Part shown: positions 1 through 6,463 of the stretch, one piece after another
Position numbering within the stretch: position 1 is the first letter of the stretch
Layout: each line of letters opens with the position of its first letter
Origin: Phycisphaerales bacterium
GTDB lineage: Bacteria > Planctomycetota > Phycisphaerae > Tepidisphaerales > Tepidisphaeraceae
Direction: 5' to 3'
Assembly (NCBI GenBank): GCA_028288875.1
Contig: JAQGHK010000471.1
Coordinates: forward strand, 1-10,814
Length of the DNA stretch: 10,814 nt
The notes under the pieces: model-generated
Databases searched by the model: none
What the model was told of the DNA's origin: nothing
The model's input: the letters and a program-made list of their open reading frames with translations, nothing else
Position numbers and translations under genes: made by a program

Positions 1-2090
1 GAGACCGTGTCGGAGACATCGTAGTAGACGATATCCAGCAGGATGTTTCCGAAACGGCCGTTGTTGCCGCCGGTGCGGATGAAGTCGGCGTTCGCGTCGC
101 CGAACAGGGTGTCGCGGCCGTCGTTGCCGAAGAGGCGGTCGTCGCCGCGGCCGCCGTGCAGGATGTCGTCGCCGTCGCCGCCTTCAAGGCTGTCGACGCC
201 GTTGCTGCCGTTCAGACGGTCGTTGCCCGTGCCGCCCGTCAGCGTGTCGGCGCCGGCGCCGCCGTCGAGGTAATCGCCGCCGTCGCCGCCGTCGAGGCTG
301 TCATCGCCGGCCGCGCCGAAGATGCCATCGCCGCGGTTGCCGCCGATGAGGGTGTCGTTGTCGTCTTCGCCATAGATCAGGTTCTGGCCAGGGCCGCCGA
401 GGATGCGATCGGCACCCGCGCCGCCGAACAGCGTGTCATCGCTGCTGCCGCCGTAGATATAATCATTTCCGCCGCGGGCCTGGATGACGTTTCCGGCATT
501 GCGCGTGACGACGGTGGTGCCGTCATCGGGGATATTGCCGCCGTCGCCGCCATCGATCTGATCGTTGCCTTCACCGCCATAGATGGTGTCAGCGCCGGCG
601 CGGCCATAGATGATGGCGGGGAGCGAAACGTTTTCGGTGATCTTCAGGTAGTCGTTAAAGGCCGACCCGCGAATATAAATCGAGCTGAAGTTGCTGGCCG
701 TGAAGTTCGCGCCGACGCCGTTGGTGTAAACGGTGATCGTGTTGCCGCTTTGATCGACGATGATCGTCGTGTCGGCGGTCTGGGCGGTTTCGTCGATCAG
801 GAGCGCGCCGCTGGGGACGGGGATGTCCCCGCCGCCGCTGCCGGCGCTGTTCACATAGGTCTGCATCAGCGCTTCGCCGGCCGGGGTGGCGTAGGCGATG
901 TGGATGGTGCCCGCAACGCGGTACGCCAGGCCGAAGCGGTGATCCGCATTAAGCTGAACGCCGGTGATGACGGTTTCAGCCGCCACGCCCGCGCCGGTGT
1001 TGCCATTGAACACGCGGAAGGCGACCTGATCGTATGCCAGGCCGGTCGTGGCCTGCGCCCAGCCGATGGCAAAGCCGCCGGTGGTGTCGAATGCCACTTC
1101 CGGGGCGATCTGCGATTGCGAGACGACCGTGGCCGCATTGAACGTGCCGCCCAGGAGCGATTCGTTCGCGTTGTACCGCTGGCCGACGATGCGGAGGGTA
1201 CCGCCGACCGTGGTTTCCCAGGCGACCAGGAACCGCCCGTTATTGGCGATGCCGACGGCCGGCTCACTGAAAATGTCGGACGAGACGGTCACGGGCGTGC
1301 CGCTAACGGTGCCGTTGGCGTTGTAAAGCTGGACGAATGTGCCGGGGGTCGCCCCCGACGGGACCGAATAGCCGATCAGGAACGCGCCTGCTGCATTGGC
1401 GGCGACGTCCGGCTCCACGCCGACGCTGGCGATGGCGAACTCGCCACCGTTAGCCGCGCCGCCGGCATTGAACCGCCGGCCGACCAGACCGCTACCGGGG
1501 ATGCTGCTCTCCCAGACGACAATGAAGTTGCCGGCGCTATCCATCGCCACACGGCTATTGGACTGGTTGCCGTTGGTGACCGTGTTCACACGGGTAGGCG
1601 CGCCAACGATCGTGCCGTTGGCGAAGACTGCCTCATAAATATCGCTGTCCGTGCCGCCGGGGATGCCCGGGCCGGGGGGCGTCGTGACCGTAACCTGGTA
1701 GGTGACGACGACAAGGTCGCTACTGGTATTCGCGGCCACGTCAGTGTTCGACACCACGCCGTTGGCCGGCAACGCGACGTTGATCGGCGTGCCAGGGGTG
1801 CTGCTGTCGGGCCCGGTGACGGGGACGACGTTCAGGGTCGTGCCGTTGGGCCCGACGACCGTGGCATAGCGGTAACCATTGATGATATTGGGAGCGGCCG
1901 CCGCACTTTCGACGGTCTGGCCGATGGTGGTAGGCGTCAGCGTGCCAACGGCCCCCACTGGGTTGAAGGCCAGCAACTGGCGCGCTTCGAACGACTCCAG
2001 AATCATGCCAGCACTGCTGTAAGTGCCCGCCCCGTTAAAACTGTTGCCGTTGAGACCGCTCTTGGAGCCCTTTTCGTCCGCCAATGCCAT
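1..2090 (-). CDS. RTX-type calcium-binding repeat protein with planctomycete LExRxLL N-terminal motif (3' partial)
   Basis: The reading frame opens at ATG 2088-2090 and stays open to the window edge (about 696 codons), so the C-terminus is missing. AAAGAGGG at 2104-2097, six nt before the ATG, is a good Shine-Dalgarno site and fixes the start. Residues 31-41 read LESFEARQLLA, close to the LExRxLLS motif at the N-terminus of planctomycete extracellular proteins; no classical signal peptide is visible. Residues about 120-320 hold four repeats of the form (P)xVAxxxxGxFxVxW...xxRxNAxG, a beta-propeller-like pattern common in large surface proteins. From about position 615 to the left edge the frame encodes glycine/aspartate nonapeptides such as GGAGADTLTGG and GGTGNDRLNG, the RTX calcium-binding beta-roll. 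One nonapeptide run is interrupted by about 23 non-repeat residues. By family, such proteins are exported and fold on binding calcium. The specific function (adhesin, enzyme, matrix protein) cannot be told. Confidence 0.88.
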   Translation of the reverse strand, partial: MALADEKGSKSGLNGNSFNGAGTYSSAGMILESFEARQLLAFNPVGAVGTLTPTTIGQTVESAAAAPNIINGYRYATVVGPNGTTLNVVPVTGPDSSTPGTPINVALPANGVVSNTDVAANTSSDLVVVTYQVTVTTPPGPGIPGGTDSDIYEAVFANGTIVGAPTRVNTVTNGNQSNSRVAMDSAGNFIVVWESSIPGSGLVGRRFNAGGAANGGEFAIASVGVEPDVAANAAGAFLIGYSVPSGATPGTFVQLYNANGTVSGTPVTVSSDIFSEPAVGIANNGRFLVAWETTVGGTLRIVGQRYNANESLLGGTFNAATVVSQSQIAPEVAFDTTGGFAIGWAQATTGLAYDQVAFRVFNGNTGAGVAAETVITGVQLNADHRFGLAYRVAGTIHIAYATPAGEALMQTYVNSAGSGGGDIPVPSGALLIDETAQTADTTIIVDQSGNTITVYTNGVGANFTASNFSSIYIRGSAFNDYLKITENVSLPAIIYGRAGADTIYGGEGNDQIDGGDGGNIPDDGTTVVTRNAGNVIQARGGNDYIYGGSSDDTLFGGAGADRILGGPGQNLIYGEDDNDTLIGGNRGDGIFGAAGDDSLDGGDGGDYLDGGAGADTLTGGTGNDRLNGSNGVDSLEGGDGDDILHGGRGDDRLFGNDGRDTLFGDANADFIRTGGNNGRFGNILLDIVYYDVSDTV

Positions 2091-2096
2091 CGTAAA

Positions 2097-2104
2097 CCCT
2101 CTTT
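2097..2104 (-). promoter_or_regulatory. Shine-Dalgarno site of the RTX gene
   Basis: On the minus strand AAAGAGGG lies six nt upstream of the ATG at 2090. It supports this start for the RTX gene. Confidence 0.6.
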
Positions 2105-2132
2105 CGCCGTGAACTGCTGAAACGACCCTGCG

Positions 2133-2138
2133 GTTATA
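2133..2138 (-). promoter_or_regulatory. Possible -10 box (TATAAC) of the RTX gene
   Basis: On the minus strand TATAAC lies about 43 nt upstream of the RTX start codon, in the only sizeable gap on that side. It would give a leader of about 35 nt. No convincing -35 box stands 16-18 nt further upstream, so this is weak. Confidence 0.25.
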
Positions 2139-2149
2139 CCAAGAGACGC

Positions 2150-2178
2150 CGCCGATTGGCTACGGTTAGCCTCCGGCG
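2150..2178. terminator. Hairpin between the U32 gene and the RTX gene
   Basis: An interrupted inverted repeat: outer arms CGCCG (2150-2154) and CGGCG (2174-2178), inner arms GGCTA (2158-2162) and TAGCC (2167-2171), loop CGGT. It starts about 58 nt after the U32 stop codon. No T-rich run follows on the minus strand, so it is not a textbook intrinsic terminator. It could instead be an mRNA-end stabiliser or a repeat element. The gap 2091-2236 holds nothing else apart from the candidate RTX promoter and Shine-Dalgarno site. Confidence 0.35.
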
Positions 2179-2236
2179 CGACGGATTTGAAGTCTTTCTA
2201 CGGTTTTCTTTGCCGGGAGGCGATTATTCTCGGCCC

Positions 2237-4735
2237 CTACTCGCGATCCAAGGTGCCTGCCGTGACGCCTAACTGGCTCAAAACCCGCAGGCCGCGGAAG
2301 GCGCCCTTCGCCTCCGTCCGGCCGGCGAGGATGTCGCGATAGCGTTGCACGATCGGCCCCACTTCGTCGGGCCGCTGGCGGAGCAGCTCGACTCGGAAAT
2401 GCCGCACGCCAAGCCCCAGCATCCGCGGCACGAACTCGGCGGCCGACTGGGCGGCGGCGTTGTACAGCGTATTGCGACACCCGGCATCGGGGATCAGCGG
2501 GTGCGATTGACCGGTGCGGTCTTTGAGATCAACGGCGTGCGTCTCACACGGCCGGCCACAGGTGCGGTAGTCGGTGCCGTCGCTGAGCGTGTGCGAAAAA
2601 ACGCAATGTTCCATATGAAACATCGGCATGTGCTGGTGAATGACGCACTCGAAGAATGCCGGGCCCAGTGGCCCGCCGCTTCGGCCAATCATCGCAGCCA
2701 TCTGCCGCCAATTCAGGTCGTAGCTCGGCACGACCCGCTGCAGGCCAGTCTCGCGGAACACGGCGGCCGTCCATTCGTTGGCGACGTTCAGGGCATAATC
2801 GCCGAACAACGGCAGGTTCGGAGCGAATTCTTTGAAGAACTCGATGGCAGCCAGGTTGCGGACAAGGATGCCGTCGCCACCGGTATCGAGAAGCTGCTTC
2901 AGCCAGCCGTCTTCGCCCGGCTTCACGATCCGCATCGTCGCCAAATGCACCGGCACGCCGGCCGCATTGCAGAGATCGACGGCCTGTTTGTACCGGCGAA
3001 CATCTTCAAAATCGCAGGAGATGGTCGCCGGCCGATCGGCGCTATCTAGCAGCGCCGACACCTGATCGACGGTGCGGGCCATGACGTGGAGCGATGGATT
3101 CGTAGGGACGACGCATGCGTCGTCCGCGGGTGCCGATTGACGTTCGATGGACGACACATGCGTCGCCCCTAGAGAAATCGCATGCGACCTTCGCCGCCGT
3201 TCGATCAACTGCTCCACGCCGCGCCGGCGAACGTCGGCCAGCATACCTTTCGGCGTGATCGGGTCGGCGGCGATCTCGCAGGTGAAGTCGCCCAGCGAGA
3301 ACGGCGTCGTCGCCAGCATCGATAATTGATCCCGCAGCAATCGCTCCGTGGCCGGATATTGATCAGCGGGTTTCAGCGGTTCTGCGCTATCGACGGCAAC
3401 GGCGTGCGTGCCGTCCGTCAGCGTCAGATGCAGCGGCTCGCCCGTTCGCGCGACGACCGTCATATCGATCGAAACGCGATGAACGACGCGATCCTTGGCG
3501 TAGCTCTGCTCCAGCCGCTTCGTGACTTCCGGATCATCCGTCTTCCAGACGAGCGCGCCGATCTGCACCAATTCCGGCCGCGCGTCATTGCGACCGAGTT
3601 CGATGGCAATCTGCCCCCGCCCCGCCGGCCGGACGGCATAGATGCGCCCGCCGGCCTCTTTCGTTTCCGGCCGGCCTTCATCGAAGACGATGCCGTCGCC
3701 GGGTTTCAACTCAGCGTCGCCAGCCGTTTCGACGACGAATCCGCGCGGCTGGGTGCGAACGACCTTGCCGATGTGCCGACCACGCGATTTCGGGAATCGG
3801 CCGGGCACCATCGTCTGGTGATTCACGCCGCCGAGGAAGCCGGTGCCGAGGCCGCGCGAAAAGACCTGTTCGAGATCGCCCTTCTGCCGGGCCGAGATGA
3901 CGAACGGTTGCTTGGCCGCGGCCGCATCGATCGCCGCGCGGTACGTCGATGCGGTCGCTGCCACATACGGCCCGCCTTTGAGCCGGCCTTCGATTTTAAA
4001 GCTGGAGACCCCGAGATTCGTCATCCGCTCGACCAATTCATATGCGGCCAGGTCTTTCGGACTTACCAGATACCGCACGTCGCCCAAATCGCGCGATTGG
4101 CCATCCACAATCAGTTCATACGGCAACCGGCAGGCCTGCGCACACTGCCCGCGATTCGCCGAGCGGCCGCCAAAGCTTTCGCTCGTCAGGCATTGCCCGC
4201 TGTAGGCTACGCAGAGCGCGCCGTGGACGAACACTTCCAGTTCCGCTTTGGTGTTGGCCGCCACTTTTTCAATGTCATCGACCGAAAGCTCGCGGGCCAG
4301 CACCACACGCACCACACCCAGGCGTTGCACGAACGCGATGCCGCGCGGCTCGGTCAGCGTCATCTGCGTGCTGCCATGAACAGGCAGCGTCGGGGCGACG
4401 TCGCGGATCATCCGGGCGATGCCCAGGTCCTGCACGATCACCGCATCCACGCCCGCGGCCGCCATCGCCTTCACGTAATCGACGGCCGCCGGCAGCTCTT
4501 CGGAAAAAATCAGCGTATTGAACGTGAGAAAGCCCTTCACGTTGTGCCGGTGCAGGTAATCCATCACCTCGGGCAACTTGGCCAGCGTGAAATTCTCGGC
4601 CCGGTGGCGGGCGTTAAATTGATCGAGCCCGAAATAAACCGCATCCGCCCCATTGGCGACGGCCGCGCGCATCGCCTCCATGTCGCCGGCGGGGGCGAGG
4701 AGTTCAGGGCGCGATAAACCGGAGGCAACGGCCAT
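2237..4735 (-). CDS. U32 family peptidase-like protein (RlhA/YdcP type, DUF3656-like middle), RNA hydroxylation candidate
   Basis: 832 residues. The N-terminal PELLAPAGD (10-18) and DAVYFGLDQFNAR (31-43) are hallmark U32 motifs and require this start. The U32 signature EVFVHGALCVAYSGQCLTS (167-185) is followed by RGQCAQACR (195-203), giving C175, C182, C198 and C202, candidate iron-sulfur ligands. Residues about 320-500 fit the middle domain of RlhA-like proteins. The C-terminal part (about 550-805) has a second cysteine-rich stretch: C697, C711, C726, C730, C753, around HMPMFHMEHCVFS and CGRPCE. Known relatives are not proven proteases: E. coli RlhA hydroxylates 23S rRNA, TrhP hydroxylates tRNA, and UbiU/UbiV act in ubiquinone synthesis. 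I infer an Fe-S, prephenate-dependent-type RNA hydroxylation role, probably closest to RlhA. Residues about 521-545 are encoded by a palindromic insert (3101-3173). The start lies 12 bp after the membrane-protein stop and has no clear Shine-Dalgarno site. Confidence 0.92.
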   Translation of the reverse strand: MAVASGLSRPELLAPAGDMEAMRAAVANGADAVYFGLDQFNARHRAENFTLAKLPEVMDYLHRHNVKGFLTFNTLIFSEELPAAVDYVKAMAAAGVDAVIVQDLGIARMIRDVAPTLPVHGSTQMTLTEPRGIAFVQRLGVVRVVLARELSVDDIEKVAANTKAELEVFVHGALCVAYSGQCLTSESFGGRSANRGQCAQACRLPYELIVDGQSRDLGDVRYLVSPKDLAAYELVERMTNLGVSSFKIEGRLKGGPYVAATASTYRAAIDAAAAKQPFVISARQKGDLEQVFSRGLGTGFLGGVNHQTMVPGRFPKSRGRHIGKVVRTQPRGFVVETAGDAELKPGDGIVFDEGRPETKEAGGRIYAVRPAGRGQIAIELGRNDARPELVQIGALVWKTDDPEVTKRLEQSYAKDRVVHRVSIDMTVVARTGEPLHLTLTDGTHAVAVDSAEPLKPADQYPATERLLRDQLSMLATTPFSLGDFTCEIAADPITPKGMLADVRRRGVEQLIERRRRSHAISLGATHVSSIERQSAPADDACVVPTNPSLHVMARTVDQVSALLDSADRPATISCDFEDVRRYKQAVDLCNAAGVPVHLATMRIVKPGEDGWLKQLLDTGGDGILVRNLAAIEFFKEFAPNLPLFGDYALNVANEWTAAVFRETGLQRVVPSYDLNWRQMAAMIGRSGGPLGPAFFECVIHQHMPMFHMEHCVFSHTLSDGTDYRTCGRPCETHAVDLKDRTGQSHPLIPDAGCRNTLYNAAAQSAAEFVPRMLGLGVRHFRVELLRQRPDEVGPIVQRYRDILAGRTEAKGAFRGLRVLSQLGVTAGTLDRE
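3101..3173. repeat. Double-palindrome element inside the U32 coding sequence
   Basis: The left arm, 3101-3125, contains a perfect 20-bp palindrome, GGACGACGCATGCGTCGTCC, at 3106-3125. The right arm, 3149-3173, is its inverted copy: 22 of 25 positions match when the arms are compared as reverse complements. A 23-bp spacer separates them. A further 10-bp palindrome, TCGCATGCGA, follows at 3178-3187 and may belong to the element. The unit is read in frame as U32 residues about 521-545, in a linker after the arginine-rich stretch IERRRRSH. It encodes no recognisable domain. It looks like a REP- or MITE-type element tolerated inside a gene. Confidence 0.75.
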
Positions 4736-4756
4736 TCCGCGAGTATATCAGGTCAA
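4736..4756 (-). promoter_or_regulatory. Possible leaderless promoter of the U32 gene
   Basis: On the minus strand TTGACC (4756-4751), three nt, then TATACT (4747-4742) precede the ATG by six nt. A -10 box here would place transcription start at or next to the start codon. No Shine-Dalgarno site is present. The TTGACC stretch also encodes the last residues of the upstream gene, so part of the pattern may be chance. The same arrangement precedes the gene at 9762. Confidence 0.35.
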
Positions 4757-5122
4757 ACGCGGCCGGGTGGCCAGCCAGGCATAAACAAATGCCACACCCA
4801 GCACGCCATCGATGATCCCGGCGACCAGCAATTGGCCATCCAGCCGGCCCAACGAAAACAGAACGACCGTGGCGATGCAGAAACCCGCTTTTTCCAGCCA
4901 CGTTGCCGGAATCAGCGGCCGATAGCGTGCGGGATCCGTCGCGATCACCAGAAACGCCGCCTGCCAGGCGATGGCGCAGGTCACAAAGCCAAAATACAAT
5001 TCGGAATGATTCGGGGCCGGCGGATGCTGCTGGCCGAAATAGCCCTCCGTGAACAGCATCGGCACGAGCGCGATCAGGCCGTAGACGCCGGCGATGCGAT
5101 AGATCCAGCGGGCTGTGTTCAT
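4748..5122 (-). CDS. Small integral membrane protein, unknown function
   Basis: 124 residues from ATG 5120-5122 (MNTARWIYR...). Four hydrophobic segments are visible: about residues 9-23, 43-60, 80-90 and 97-116, consistent with a four-helix inner-membrane protein. The loop after helix 1 has YFGQQHPPAPNHSELYFGF. I do not recognise the family with certainty. An in-frame upstream extension to 5236 is open but would overlap the GxxExxY gene and run through the inverted repeat, and its sequence is low-complexity and serine-rich, so the shorter start is preferred. There is no evident Shine-Dalgarno site before 5122. Translation may depend on read-through transcription from thiG or on an unseen promoter. 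The stop (TGA, 4748-4750) lies 12 bp before the U32 start, which suggests the two are co-expressed. Confidence 0.7.
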   Translation of the reverse strand: MNTARWIYRIAGVYGLIALVPMLFTEGYFGQQHPPAPNHSELYFGFVTCAIAWQAAFLVIATDPARYRPLIPATWLEKAGFCIATVVLFSLGRLDGQLLVAGIIDGVLGVAFVYAWLATRPRLT

Positions 5123-5134
5123 TGCGGTCGAATG

Positions 5135-5168
5135 TGAACCACTGAGGGCACGGAGAACACGGAGAAGA
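5135..5168 (+). repeat. Left inverted repeat of the GxxExxY cassette
   Basis: TGAACCACTGAGGGCACGGA onward, ending in the tandem CACGGAGAA CACGGAGAA. Reverse-complementing 5546-5579 gives 30 of 34 identical positions. The repeat ends at 5168, one base before the stop codon of the GxxExxY gene (5169-5171). Confidence 0.85.
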
Positions 5169-5543
5169 CTAATTGACCATGCGTTTGATCCCATTGACGA
5201 GCCGGTCGACGTTGAAATTGACCAGTAAGCCGACACGGATGCCGCTGAGCTTGAGATAGGTCAGCACCTGTGCTTCGTGGATCGAATGCAATTCGTTACA
5301 GGCCTTCAACTCGATGAGGATTCTGTCTTCAACGATAATGTCGGCGCGGAAACCGCACTCCAGCCGCAGACCCTTGTACAGCATTGGGACAGGCACTTGC
5401 CGCCCGAATCGCAGCCCACGAAGCGTCAGTTCATGGCACACACATTGTTCGTAAGCTGATTCCAAGAGCCCCGGACCCGACTCTCGATGGACCTCGATCA
5501 ACGCTCCAATCACTTTTTCGCTCAGTGCCTCCTCTAATATCAT
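5169..5543 (-). CDS. GxxExxY protein, PDDEXK nuclease-like
   Basis: 124 residues. GPGLLESAYE (23-32) contains the family-defining GxxExxY motif (G25, E28, Y31). RADIIVEDRILIELKA (66-81) supplies D68 and E78-x-K80, the D...ExK core of PDDEXK nuclease folds, and HEAQVLTYL (89-97) adds a conserved glutamine. GLLVNFN (105-111) is the usual C-terminal signature, and the length matches the family. The function of GxxExxY proteins is not established to my knowledge; the active-site residues look intact, so DNA or RNA cleavage is an inference. The gene is bounded by inverted repeats 5135-5168 and 5546-5579, with start and stop codons almost touching them. GC is about 55% by hand count over 5221-5520, somewhat below the flanking genes. 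GGAGAA at 5553-5548, within the right repeat, serves as Shine-Dalgarno site. Confidence 0.9.
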   Translation of the reverse strand: MILEEALSEKVIGALIEVHRESGPGLLESAYEQCVCHELTLRGLRFGRQVPVPMLYKGLRLECGFRADIIVEDRILIELKACNELHSIHEAQVLTYLKLSGIRVGLLVNFNVDRLVNGIKRMVN

Positions 5544-5545
5544 CT

Positions 5546-5579
5546 TCTTCTCCGTGCTCTTCGTGCTCTCCGTGGTTCA
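5546..5579 (-). repeat. Right inverted repeat of the GxxExxY cassette, containing its ribosome binding site
   Basis: On the minus strand it begins TGAACCACGGAGAGCACGAA and carries three roughly 9-bp units (CACGGAGAG, CACGAAGAG, CACGGAGAA). The last unit provides GGAG six nt before the ATG at 5543. The outer end lies five bases from the thiG stop codon (5585-5587). No target-site duplication is obvious outside the two repeats. Confidence 0.85.
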
Positions 5580-5584
5580 ATCGC

Positions 5585-6403
5585 TTACTCACCCGGGATA
5601 TAGCTGATCACCCCTTCAAACGGACTGCTGGCCGTCGCGTAGCGCTTCTTGGGGATCCGCCCGGCCTGGTAGCTGAGGCGGCCGGCTTCGATGGCGTGTT
5701 TCATGGCGATGGCCATTTTCACGGCGTCCTTGGCGTGGGCGATGCCGGTGTTGAGCAGAACGCCATCGGCGCCCAGTTCCATGGCGATGGCCGTGTCACT
5801 GGCGGTGCCGACGCCGGCGTCGACGATGACGGGGAACGTAGGGTCGCCGTCTTTGAGCAGTTCGAGGCAGAGGCTGATGTTCAGCGGATTGAGGATACCC
5901 TGCCCGCTGCCGATCGGGCTGCCGGCGGGCATGACGCTGGCCGCGCCGGCTTCCTTGATGCGGACGGCCGAGCGCGGATCGTCGCTGGTGTAGGCCAGGA
6001 CGGTGAAGCCTTCTTTGACCAGTTCCTTCGTCGCTTCGATCGTGCCGACGGGGTCGGGCAGCAGCGTTTTCTTATCGCCGAGCACTTCCAGCTTCACCCA
6101 GCCGGCGCCGGCGTTGCCCTGCTTCTCCAGCAGGTCGCGCCCGAGCATGGCGACGCGGATCGCATCATCGGCGGTGAAACAGCCGGCCGTGTTCGGGAGG
6201 ATCGTGTACTTCTTGAGATCGAGGAAATCGAAAAGGCTTTTGCCTTCCTTATCGATCAGCCGCTCGCGCCGCACGGCCACCGTCACGACCTGGCAGCCGC
6301 TTGCCTCCAGGGCTTGCTGCATAATCGGGTAGCTTTCGTACTTACCCGTGCCGACGAAAAGACGATTGGCCAGCTCAAATTTACCGATGCGGAGGGAATT
6401 CAT
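5585..6403 (-). CDS. thiG: Thiazole synthase ThiG
   Basis: 272 residues, full length for the family. ThiG forms the thiazole phosphate ring of thiamine in the cytoplasm from deoxyxylulose 5-phosphate, dehydroglycine or glycine imine, and the thiocarboxylate on ThiS. Visible signatures: LFVGTGKY (about 15-22), TVAVRR (41-46), LPNTAGC (69-75), GWVKLEV with the Schiff-base lysine near 104, the phosphate-binding AGSPIGSGQG (about 159-168), VDAGVGTASD, and AMELGADGVLLNTGIA, followed by AGRIPKKRYATASSP near the C-terminus. No thiS, thiH, thiO, thiE or thiC neighbour is present in this window, so its partners must be elsewhere. No TPP riboswitch is evident in the 60 bp upstream. The start has no clear Shine-Dalgarno site; a TAAACT box lies about 10 nt before it. 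Confidence 0.97.
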   Translation of the reverse strand: MNSLRIGKFELANRLFVGTGKYESYPIMQQALEASGCQVVTVAVRRERLIDKEGKSLFDFLDLKKYTILPNTAGCFTADDAIRVAMLGRDLLEKQGNAGAGWVKLEVLGDKKTLLPDPVGTIEATKELVKEGFTVLAYTSDDPRSAVRIKEAGAASVMPAGSPIGSGQGILNPLNISLCLELLKDGDPTFPVIVDAGVGTASDTAIAMELGADGVLLNTGIAHAKDAVKMAIAMKHAIEAGRLSYQAGRIPKKRYATASSPFEGVISYIPGE

Positions 6404-6463
6404 AAGGCACGCGAGTTTACCGCTGCGGCCGCAGTGGTACCACCGAGGCCATTTGGCGCACGG

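Noticed and set aside
120..600. GCC/GTC-rich tandem pattern that looks like simple repeats or a CRISPR-like array
   Set aside because: The units are degenerate, have no constant spacer, and translate on the minus strand to RTX nonapeptides, which explains the periodicity.
156..2120. Long plus-strand open frame (654 codons) over the RTX gene
   Set aside because: It is in register with the codons of the minus-strand RTX gene and is an alanine/valine/aspartate-rich mirror of the Gly-Asp repeats. The minus strand has a Shine-Dalgarno site, a known N-terminal motif and RTX nonapeptides.
3326..4717. Long plus-strand open frame (463 codons) over the U32 gene
   Set aside because: Its product is arginine/histidine-rich with no family motif, while the opposite strand encodes a clear U32 protein with conserved cysteines.
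5123..5236. Longer N-terminus for the small membrane protein
   Set aside because: It would run through the left inverted repeat and into the GxxExxY coding sequence, with serine-rich, non-conserved-looking residues before the first membrane helix.
6404..6463. Palindromes CTGCGGCCGCAG (6423-6434) and GTGGTACCAC in the 60-bp gap before thiG, considered as terminator or riboswitch
   Set aside because: They leave no loop or T-tract, and the gap is too short and lacks conserved elements for a TPP riboswitch. Chance palindromes are common in GC-rich DNA.
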